From Balneolaceae bacterium UBA1514 (GTDB taxonomy: Bacteria; Bacteroidota; Rhodothermia; Balneolales; Balneolaceae): a DNA stretch of 23,038 nucleotides. The stretch is taken from assembly GCA_002323515.1 (NCBI GenBank), contig DCQQ01000034.1:1-23038 (forward strand), read 5' to 3'. A program made the position numbers and the translations under genes. Under the pieces are notes generated by a model. It was not told the DNA's origin. It was given only the letters and a program-made list of their open reading frames with translations, and did no database searches. Within the stretch, counting starts at the first letter, position 1. The number at the start of each line of letters is the position of its first letter. Shown one piece after another: positions 8,201 to 14,693 of the stretch.

Positions 8201-9427
8201 TTATTCGAATCGTAATGATTCTATGGGATCTGATTTTGATGCTTTATAGGCTGGAATGAATCCAAAAGTCACTCCAACTAGCGTACATAATCCTACTGCC
8301 AAGAGCACAACTTGAACGTTCATTTGCGCCGTAAAAACCTGATCAATCATAAAGGTAAATCCTGCCGCTATCAACACGCCAATTATCCCACCCAAAAGAG
8401 ATAAAACTATAGCTTCAATCAGAAATTGAGCCAAAATTTCCCAGGATTTAGCCCCAACTGCTTTTCGAATCCCGATTTCTTTGGTTCGCTCTTTAACCGA
8501 TACAAACATTATATTCATAATACCTATACCTCCGATTAACAATGATAGTCCGACCAATAAAAATCCTCCCATGTATATCCCATTTTTTATGCCAGCCAAT
8601 TGTTCTTTGAATGTGTCAGGCTCATTCAACGCAAAGTCATTCTCCTCTGTTGCCTCTAATTGACGCACTTGTCGCATTAACCCTTCTACCTCGTATTTTC
8701 CTTCTTCTAAAGATGTCTGATTCGGAAACTTGACACTTAGTTGTATGCCAGATTTAAGTCCATAAATCTTTTCATAGGACGTAATTGGAATCATGACACG
8801 ATTGTCTGCATTTTCTAATCCCAAAAAACTACCTTGCTTGGTCAACACCCCAATAACAGTGAACTTATGCCCACCTATTCGCACTGTTTTTCCTTCAGGA
8901 TTTACTTGCTTAAACAACGCAGAAACCAAAGAATGCCCAAGTATTACCACATTAGACCGGGAACGCTCTTCAGACTCCGTAAACATTCTTCCAGAATCAA
9001 TATCAAGACCTTGTATATCAAGAAAATTATGGGTACTTCCTTGTAAACCAACACCTTCGGCTGAGTTTTCCTGATAACGAATAGTCGTACCGCGATTTGC
9101 AGAAATAGCAACAGTTGAGGCGTAACGACTTCGACTCTCGATAAATTCAGCATACTCTAGCTCCATTTCTTTCCTATTCATGATTTCCCACCATTTAATT
9201 CCATCCCTATCCCAAGGCCATTTTTCAATGTATACCACATTTTGCCCTAACATAGCCATACTATCATCAAAAGTTTTATCCATTCCTGTTGTGACTGTAT
9301 CTACCACTGTCACCATAGTAATCCCAATAATGATACATAATGTGGTTAAAAATGCCCTCAATTTATTTGTTTTGAGCGCATGAATAGCAATTTTGAGCCC
9401 TTCCTGTATGCTGGTAATGAACTTCAT
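8201..9427 (-). CDS. ABC transporter permease, MacB/FtsX family (first of pair)
   Basis: Inner-membrane permease of 408 residues, first gene of the minus-strand operon. The architecture is an N-terminal helix (about 24-46), a MacB-like periplasmic domain (about 50-250, containing LGQNVVYIEKWPW), and a C-terminal FtsX domain with three helices. The coupling motif ERTKEIGIRKAVGAKS and the end SDPIESLRFE parallel the second permease. No Walker motifs are present, so it needs the separate ATPase at 2160-2891. The start ATG at 9427 has no clear Shine-Dalgarno sequence; the product begins MKFITSIQEGLKIAIHALKT, the normal amphipathic lead-in. The gene is divergent from bshB1 with 102 bases between them that contain an 18-bp palindrome. 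Substrates of such permeases include peptides, lipids, lipoproteins and drugs; none can be chosen here. Confidence 0.93.
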   Translation of the reverse strand: MKFITSIQEGLKIAIHALKTNKLRAFLTTLCIIIGITMVTVVDTVTTGMDKTFDDSMAMLGQNVVYIEKWPWDRDGIKWWEIMNRKEMELEYAEFIESRSRYASTVAISANRGTTIRYQENSAEGVGLQGSTHNFLDIQGLDIDSGRMFTESEERSRSNVVILGHSLVSALFKQVNPEGKTVRIGGHKFTVIGVLTKQGSFLGLENADNRVMIPITSYEKIYGLKSGIQLSVKFPNQTSLEEGKYEVEGLMRQVRQLEATEENDFALNEPDTFKEQLAGIKNGIYMGGFLLVGLSLLIGGIGIMNIMFVSVKERTKEIGIRKAVGAKSWEILAQFLIEAIVLSLLGGIIGVLIAAGFTFMIDQVFTAQMNVQVVLLAVGLCTLVGVTFGFIPAYKASKSDPIESLRFE

Positions 9428-9469
9428 TATATTCTGTTATTAATGATATATTTAATCAAACTCCCATAA

Positions 9470-9487
9470 ATAATAGTATACGATTAT
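9470..9487. promoter_or_regulatory. 18-bp near-perfect palindrome, candidate operator
   Basis: ATAATAGTATACGATTAT has arms ATAAT and ATTAT around the palindrome GTATAC, with only the A/G pair at 9475/9482 mismatched (16 of 18 positions symmetrical). It sits in the 102-base gap between the divergent efflux operon (start 9427) and bshB1 (start 9530), a typical place for a dimeric repressor or activator. AT-richness makes some palindromes expected by chance, and no regulator gene is adjacent. Confidence 0.4.
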
Positions 9488-9529
9488 CATTTAAAATAGT
9501 TCTAATATAAAATACACTTAAACTTAACT

Positions 9530-10279
9530 ATGATAAACTTAGATATTCTCGTTTTTGCTGCCCATCCAGATGATGCTGAGCTAGGTTGTGGTGGCATGAT
9601 TGCTAGCATGATTAAACAAGGCTACAAGGTTGGTATAGTTGATCTAACCGAAGGTGAAATGGGTTCAAGAGGAACCATTCAATCTAGATATGAAGAGGCT
9701 AAAATGGCTAGTGAAATTTTGGGATTACACTATCGAAATAATTTGCAAATTGCTGATTCTGTGATCGAAAATAATCGTACAAATCAAAAAAAAATCATCC
9801 AGGAAATTCGAAGTATAAGACCCACAATTTGCTTTATAGGAGCTTCATCAGATCGTCACCCAGACCATGGTAAGGCAACAAAACTATGCGCAGATGCCCT
9901 ATTTTATTCTGGTCTCATTAAAATTGAGACCAACGATCCAGTAAGTCAAGAAATACAAGAGGTATGGCGACCTCATCACATTTTTCACTATATGCAGGAT
10001 CGACCTATAGATTATCAAATCATATTAGACATTACCGATGTTTGGGACATCAAAGTTAAGGCCATGACTGCATTCACCACTCAATTTAATGCACCATCTG
10101 ATGATGATCAGCCAAAAACGTATATCTCAGACCCATCCTTTTTTCAACAACTTGAGGCAAGAGCACGATATTTTGGTCACTTAGGTGGGTGCACCTATGG
10201 CGAACCTTTTGCCTATCATAATTTACCCGCTGGAATTAAGAACTTTGATTCCTTCCTTCAACACAAGCAGAAACGATAA
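9530..10279 (+). CDS. bshB1: Bacillithiol biosynthesis deacetylase BshB1
   Basis: LmbE/PIG-L-family zinc deacetylase of 249 residues. In the bacillithiol pathway it hydrolyses GlcNAc-malate to GlcN-malate in the cytoplasm. The metal site is visible: AHPDD at 11-15 (H12 and D15 as ligands, D14 as probable general base) and HPDH at 110-113 (H113 ligand). These positions agree with those described for the Bacillus cereus BshB enzyme. EGEMGSRGT at 41-49 and the C-terminal YGEPF and LPAGI segments are typical of the BshB1 subgroup. The ATG at 9530 is preceded by AT-rich sequence without a strong Shine-Dalgarno sequence. The asparaginase gene follows after 24 bases. bshA and bshC are not in this window, so the complete pathway is inferred to lie elsewhere. 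Confidence 0.94.
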   Translation: MINLDILVFAAHPDDAELGCGGMIASMIKQGYKVGIVDLTEGEMGSRGTIQSRYEEAKMASEILGLHYRNNLQIADSVIENNRTNQKKIIQEIRSIRPTICFIGASSDRHPDHGKATKLCADALFYSGLIKIETNDPVSQEIQEVWRPHHIFHYMQDRPIDYQIILDITDVWDIKVKAMTAFTTQFNAPSDDDQPKTYISDPSFFQQLEARARYFGHLGGCTYGEPFAYHNLPAGIKNFDSFLQHKQKR

Positions 10280-10303
10280 TATGAAGGCGAAGTTCATCAG
10301 ATA

Positions 10304-11326
10304 ATGAAAAGAGTACTGCTTATTCAAACTGGAGGTACTATTGCAATGCAAGCCCAACTGGATGGTGTTATCCTAGATCCTGATCGTTGGTCAGACCAAT
10401 TGTACAAGCAAATACCTTCCTTAAGTGAAATTGCAGATATTGATGTCGAGCCACTTATATTTGAAGATAGTTCTGATTTACATCCACATCATTGGGATTC
10501 TTTACTTAAAATTATTGAGGAGAGATATTATCAGTACGATGGATTTGTCATCTTACACGGGACCGATACGATGGCGTATACGGCCTCAGCTCTTAGTTTT
10601 GGAATAGACGGCTTAGACAAACCTGTTATTTTGACAGGTAGTCAGGTTCCACTAAGCAGAATTAGAAGCGATGCGCAACGTAATTTGATTAATTCAGTGG
10701 AAATTGCCACTTCAGATTTGCCAGAAGTAGCCATTTGCTTCAATGACCATGTTTATCGAGGCAATCGTGCTACCAAAATGAGTATTGGTGATTTTGATGC
10801 TTTCGCTACTCCAAATTACCCAAGTTTAGCAGATATTGGTTTAGATATCGATTTTCATAAAAAAAACTGGCTGGTCACGACCCCTGAATTTTCAAATAAA
10901 GGACCTAGGTTTCGTTTAGGTTTCAGCGGAAATATACTAGTCTTGACGATTCATCCAGGCTTCCAAACCAATCAACTCGAATCAATTGCATTAGAAAATA
11001 TTCATGCTCTCATAATAAGAGCCTATGGAAGCGGTAATTTCCCGGTAAAGGGGGAATATTCATGGATTCCTTTTCTACATCGTTGTAAGAATATGGATCT
11101 AATTACCGTCATTACATCACAGGCAAATCATGATGCGGTAAATCTAAAGAATTATCTTGCGGGAAGGACCGCGCTAGATTTCGGGGTACTATCATCGGGT
11201 GATATGACCTTAGAGGCAAGTATTACCAAAATGATGTGGCTGATTTCGGCTCATCAAGATAACGATGAATCGAACCTTGAGATAGTACATAGATTCCAAG
11301 AAAATCTTCGTGGAGAACGAAGCTAA
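10304..11326 (+). CDS. ansA: Type I (cytoplasmic) L-asparaginase
   Basis: Enzyme of 340 residues that hydrolyses L-asparagine to aspartate and ammonia. The two threonine active-site motifs are intact: TGGTIA at 9-14 (nucleophile T12) and HGTDTM at 85-90 (T87, D88). SSD at 56-58 contributes the substrate-binding serine and aspartate. There is no signal peptide, which together with the length supports the cytoplasmic type I group. DKPVILTGSQVPL and RGNRATKMS are further conserved segments. It lies 24 bases after bshB1 and about 25 bases before the exonuclease gene, so the three probably form an operon. A link between aspartate supply and thiol or malate metabolism would be speculation. Confidence 0.93.
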   Translation: MKRVLLIQTGGTIAMQAQLDGVILDPDRWSDQLYKQIPSLSEIADIDVEPLIFEDSSDLHPHHWDSLLKIIEERYYQYDGFVILHGTDTMAYTASALSFGIDGLDKPVILTGSQVPLSRIRSDAQRNLINSVEIATSDLPEVAICFNDHVYRGNRATKMSIGDFDAFATPNYPSLADIGLDIDFHKKNWLVTTPEFSNKGPRFRLGFSGNILVLTIHPGFQTNQLESIALENIHALIIRAYGSGNFPVKGEYSWIPFLHRCKNMDLITVITSQANHDAVNLKNYLAGRTALDFGVLSSGDMTLEASITKMMWLISAHQDNDESNLEIVHRFQENLRGERS

Positions 11327-11351
11327 CCATCCAATCAACCCTAGAGTGTTT

Positions 11352-12116
11352 ATGTATTTTATATTTGATTTAGAAACAGTGCCAGATGTAGCGTTAATTA
11401 GATCAATACTGGATCAAGAACCTTTGACAGCTGATGAATGGAGTGATGAAGCAACTATACCTACCCAGGAGGACCTAACCGACAAAGATTGTATCGACAT
11501 AGCTGCGAAAAGAGTGGGACGAGGAGTTTCGGGATTTTTACCCCCCATGTTTCATAAAATTGTCTCTTGGGTAGGACTTTGGGTAGATGCTAAAGGCCAG
11601 CCAAAGCAAAAAGAAGCATGGTCTGGAGAGAATGAGAAAGCAGGGTTAATTACATTATTTAAAGAATTGTTAACCTATAAAGATTTCAATCTAATCCACC
11701 ATAATGGTAAAGGCTTTGATCTGCCTGTTATAGAGTACCGAGCATTAAAATTCAGTCTGCAGATGCCGTCAAGACTCAGTCACCGAGAAATTAAGTACCG
11801 ATTTAGTGCAAATAATGTAGATTTAGTAGATGAATTTAGTAATTACGGGGCTAGTGCTTGGCCGAAATTGAAATATCTAGGAATGCTAATTGACATACCT
11901 TTTAAGCTAGTTTCAGAAGGTAATGTAGTCTATGAACAATACTTAAGGGGTGAATTTAAAGACATAGAGAATTATTGTTACGAAGATGTGATGGCAACCT
12001 ATATAATATGGTTACATTTAGAGTATACTCGCTCACACATTAAAATAAATGAATTCGAAAATTTAAAGTCGAGAGCACTCAAAAAATTACGCGAAATTCA
12101 AAACATCAATAAATGA
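11352..12116 (+). CDS. Predicted 3'-5' exonuclease related to PolB exonuclease domain
   Basis: Protein of 254 residues resembling the family PF10108 (predicted 3'-5' exonuclease, DEDD superfamily). ExoI motif FDLET at 5-9 supplies D6 and E8. ExoII is in the HHNGKGFDLPVIEYRA segment (the Asp after GF). ExoIII is in NYCYEDVMATYIIW (the Asp after YE). The set of acidic residues is complete, so activity is plausible. No polymerase domain is attached. I chose ATG 11352, which gives MYFIFDLET, over an in-frame GTG at 11310 that lies inside the end of ansA and would add 14 residues not typical of the family. The nucleic-acid substrate and cellular role are unknown; DNA repair or RNA trimming are both possible. 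Confidence 0.85.
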   Translation: MYFIFDLETVPDVALIRSILDQEPLTADEWSDEATIPTQEDLTDKDCIDIAAKRVGRGVSGFLPPMFHKIVSWVGLWVDAKGQPKQKEAWSGENEKAGLITLFKELLTYKDFNLIHHNGKGFDLPVIEYRALKFSLQMPSRLSHREIKYRFSANNVDLVDEFSNYGASAWPKLKYLGMLIDIPFKLVSEGNVVYEQYLRGEFKDIENYCYEDVMATYIIWLHLEYTRSHIKINEFENLKSRALKKLREIQNINK

Positions 12117-12368
12117 GAAAAAAAGAACAAATATGTAACCTTATTTTTTTGTAATAAATTTTAAATACCTCGGTTTATTAAGAAATAAACACCCCTCAAG
12201 AACTAAAAAAGCCCTTCCATTAGTTATTCCTTATATTTTTAATTTTCCAGAGCCTTACGTCGTGTATTTTTAGGATTCATTCCTTATCATTCATAAATAA
12301 AACAGGTTAACTTAGGGTTATCTTTTTTTTAATCCTACGCTTTAAACACTAACTCAATCGATATATTT
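12117..12368. other. 252-base intergenic region upstream of amt
   Basis: This is the longest gene-free stretch in the window. It is AT-rich with several poly-T runs (around 12143-12151 and 12323-12331) and a short hairpin GTTTATT-AAGA-AATAAAC at 12174-12191 that is not followed by a T-tract. I see no sigma-54-type GG/GC promoter, no riboswitch-like structure and no convincing small open frame. It presumably holds the end of the exonuclease transcript and the promoter of the ammonium transporter. Confidence 0.5.
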
Positions 12369-13676
12369 ATGAAATACCTACTGAGTACATTTGTAGGCTT
12401 GTTCCTATGTACAACATCCGTCTTTGCTCAAGAAGTCGCATCAATAGACACAGGTGACACTGCCTGGATGCTTATTGCTACCGCATTAGTCATGCTTATG
12501 ACCCCCGCTGGTTTAGCTCTTTTTTATGGGGGATTAACACAAAATAAACACGTACTCAATACAATTGGAATGTCTTATATGGCTTTTTGCACCGGTACTA
12601 TTGTATGGGTAATTGCAGGATACTCACTTGCCTTTGGAGCTGGTAATGAGTGGATTGGAGATTTCAGCCATTTCCTACTAGCTAACATAGGCGTGAATGA
12701 TGTGAGTGGAAGTATACCAACCTTACTTTTTGTAGTATTCCAAGGCACCTTTGCCGCCATTGCCGTTGCTATTGTTAGCGGCTCTGTCATTGAACGAGTT
12801 CGTTTTTCTACCTGGGGTATATTCACAATTCTTTGGGTCTTAGCTGTGTATGCACCAATTGCACATTGGGTTTGGGGAGGAGGTTTTCTCAGTAATTCAG
12901 GGGAAATGGATTTTGCAGGGGGAACTGTGATTCACATTAATGCAGGTATAGCAGGCTTAGTACTCTCATATCTAGTAGGTAAGCGTAAAGCCCACAGTTT
13001 AGAGGAGGTGCGTAAACCATCATCTATTAAGTTCATGGTTCTTGGTTCTGCACTACTCTGGTTTGGTTGGTTTGGATTTAACGGTGGAAGTCAGTTAGCA
13101 GCAGACGGAATTGCTGCCAATGCTTTATTGGTCACCAATATTGCCGCAACAGCTGGGGCATTAATTTGGTTGACTATTGAATGGTTTATTGTAAAAAAAC
13201 CTACTTTAATTGGGATGGCTTCAGGCGCTATTTCCGGATTGGTAGGTATAACTCCCGCCTCGGGTTTTGTTGATGCTTCAGGGGCACTTGCTATTGGAAT
13301 TATATCAGGTTTAGTAGGTTATTGGGGTGTAGTACACCTCAAATCAATGATGAACCATGATGACACATTAGACGCATTTGGGATTCATGGTTTGGTTGGT
13401 ATAGCAGGAGCTTTATTGACTGGTATTTTCGCTAATCCTGAAGTTAATGGCGGCGCTGGTCTACTTTATGGTAATCCAAATCAAATTTTGGTCCAAGCTA
13501 AAGCAGTTATTGTAACAATATTGTTTTCTGGTATAGCTACTGCTATTGTTTGGAAAATCTCAGAATTAATCACTCGAGGAGGAAGAATTCGAGAAGAACT
13601 TGAATTAGAAGGTATGGATATTGGCTATCATGGTGAACATCATATGGTAGTCGAAGAAGAAAAAATCATTAATTAA
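12369..13676 (+). CDS. amt: Ammonium transporter, Amt/MEP/Rh family
   Basis: Inner-membrane ammonium channel/transporter of 435 residues. A cleavable signal peptide (1-21, ending VFAQ) precedes about eleven transmembrane helices starting at DTAWMLIATALVMLMTPAG (30-48). Functional residues can be placed: D181 in the MDFAGGTV loop, pore histidines H189 (VIHINAG) and H340 (DAFGIHG), and the conserved FGFNGGSQL at 235-243. The cytoplasmic tail contains LEGMDIGYHGE (413-423), the segment that PII proteins contact in characterised Amt proteins. No glnB/glnK gene follows, which is unusual for bacteria but common in some lineages. A strong hairpin terminator lies just downstream, so the gene is probably monocistronic. 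Confidence 0.96.
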   Translation: MKYLLSTFVGLFLCTTSVFAQEVASIDTGDTAWMLIATALVMLMTPAGLALFYGGLTQNKHVLNTIGMSYMAFCTGTIVWVIAGYSLAFGAGNEWIGDFSHFLLANIGVNDVSGSIPTLLFVVFQGTFAAIAVAIVSGSVIERVRFSTWGIFTILWVLAVYAPIAHWVWGGGFLSNSGEMDFAGGTVIHINAGIAGLVLSYLVGKRKAHSLEEVRKPSSIKFMVLGSALLWFGWFGFNGGSQLAADGIAANALLVTNIAATAGALIWLTIEWFIVKKPTLIGMASGAISGLVGITPASGFVDASGALAIGIISGLVGYWGVVHLKSMMNHDDTLDAFGIHGLVGIAGALLTGIFANPEVNGGAGLLYGNPNQILVQAKAVIVTILFSGIATAIVWKISELITRGGRIREELELEGMDIGYHGEHHMVVEEEKIIN

Positions 13677-13684
13677 ATTAATTA

Positions 13685-13732
13685 TTATAAAGAGGTACTA
13701 CATTTTCTATAGGCCTCTTTATAAATTCTTTT
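13685..13732 (+). terminator. Rho-independent terminator after amt
   Basis: A perfect 11-bp stem (TTATAAAGAGG at 13685-13695 with CCTCTTTATAA at 13714-13724) encloses an 18-base loop and is followed by a T-rich run (TTCTTTTT). It starts 8 bases after the amt stop and separates amt from the metal cassette downstream. Confidence 0.8.
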
Positions 13733-13757
13733 TATCTTATATTTAGATATTAAAGTA

Positions 13758-14054
13758 ATGAAAAAAGATTTCTTCACATATGTTGTTTTAGCCATAACTG
13801 TTTCTTCAGTAATTGGAACGACTCTGCATTATCATCACTCTTCTGTAACTTCTGAGTCACTCTCTATCAATCAGGTAACAGAAACTGAGTTCTGTTGTCC
13901 TCTTGCTCATAATCAGGAGAGCATTACTCTAAATCACTTCTCTGAGGACTACTTAACCCAACCTCTAGCTTTCTTGTCTATTTTTATTGAAAAGCTATAC
14001 TTAGACAGTAATATAAACTGTCAAATATGCGATAGAGCGCCTCCTTCTCTATAG
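13758..14054 (+). CDS. Small Cys/His-containing secreted or membrane protein, putative metal accessory
   Basis: Protein of 98 residues that I do not recognise as a named family. Residues 6-22 form a signal peptide or membrane anchor. The remainder carries potential metal ligands: HYHH at 24-27, CC at 46-47 with H51, and a C-terminal CQICDRAPPSL (88-98, CxxC). A C-terminal RAPP-like ending is, in my recollection, frequent in small proteins encoded next to copper/zinc-related TonB receptors and in DUF2946-like proteins, but I cannot verify homology. It is the first gene after the amt terminator and is followed by a metal-binding-looking lipoprotein and a TonB receptor on the same strand. This suggests a periplasmic helper in metal handling. 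The ATG at 13758 fits the signal sequence. Confidence 0.7.
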   Translation: MKKDFFTYVVLAITVSSVIGTTLHYHHSSVTSESLSINQVTETEFCCPLAHNQESITLNHFSEDYLTQPLAFLSIFIEKLYLDSNINCQICDRAPPSL

Positions 14055-14076
14055 TTTAAAATCTTAAGCTGATTAT

Positions 14077-14101
14077 TTATTCACAGAATCTATGTGAATA
14101 A
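14077..14101. promoter_or_regulatory. Perfect 9-bp inverted repeat between the 98-residue gene and the lipoprotein gene
   Basis: TTATTCACA (14077-14085) and TGTGAATAA (14093-14101) are perfect inverted copies around the 7-base spacer GAATCTA. No T-tract follows, so a terminator is less likely than an operator or an mRNA-processing/attenuation hairpin. A weaker hairpin with one bulge lies at 14121-14149. The regulator is unknown; a Fur/Zur-type site is a guess from context. Confidence 0.4.
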
Positions 14102-14193
14102 CGAAGATTATACTTTCTATTAATCCATTTTGATTTATTAATGGTATTAGTAGAAATAGTTCCTAACTAAACCAAAAACACTCATAACATATT

Positions 14194-14646
14194 ATGAAAA
14201 ACAATAACTATACTTATTTAAAGTTTTCAACTTTAATCTTAACAATTGCATTACTTGCATGTTCAAATCCAGCGGATTCCGATCATGATCATGATGAACA
14301 CCTTGAGCCAATCGGATTTGTTTTAAAAATGAATGGTACAGACCATGTAAAACAAGAAAATGGTGCTGTTACAGGTTCATTTACCCTAACAAATGGTAAT
14401 GAATCAGATCATGTAAATATCTATTACATAGCTGAAGATGGTGATGAATTCCAACCTCATACAGATGAAGGTTATTCTCTAGCAGCTGAATTTGCCAATT
14501 CAGATATGATGGAGTTTGAATCTGAGGGTGATTGGGGATTTCATTTGCACCCAAAAGCGGTAGGTACAACTACTATGACACTTAAGTTAATGCATGGTGG
14601 TCATTCAGATTTCACATCTCAAAACATTACGATCACAGTAAATTAA
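14194..14646 (+). CDS. His-rich lipoprotein, putative metal-binding
   Basis: Lipoprotein of 150 residues. The signal peptide has lipobox LLAC with acylated C23. Directly after it comes the His/Asp cluster DHDHDEH (30-36). The rest looks like a single Ig-like beta-sandwich (GSFTLTNGNESDHVNIYYI, then a hydrophobic/Gly pattern ending in TSQNITITVN) with further histidine pairs HLH (117-119) and HGGH (134-137). No enzymatic motif is seen. Likely location is the outer or inner membrane facing the periplasm. It is 48 bases upstream of the TonB receptor gene and on the same strand. Histidine clusters of this type are common in zinc, nickel or copper handling proteins; zinc is my preferred reading because of the receptor. 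Confidence 0.8.
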   Translation: MKNNNYTYLKFSTLILTIALLACSNPADSDHDHDEHLEPIGFVLKMNGTDHVKQENGAVTGSFTLTNGNESDHVNIYYIAEDGDEFQPHTDEGYSLAAEFANSDMMEFESEGDWGFHLHPKAVGTTTMTLKLMHGGHSDFTSQNITITVN

Positions 14647-14693
14647 GTTTAAATAAACATCAATACACCTTAGACCTATAATCACAATATATA

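Noticed and set aside
8793..9074. Overlapping plus-strand open frames of 60-93 codons inside the permease genes
   Set aside because: They run antisense to strongly conserved FtsX/MacB coding sequence and show no protein-like features.
12174..12191. Hairpin GTTTATT-AAGA-AATAAAC upstream of amt as a terminator of the exonuclease gene
   Set aside because: Only 7 A/T-dominated pairs and no T-tract after it; short inverted repeats are expected in such AT-rich sequence.
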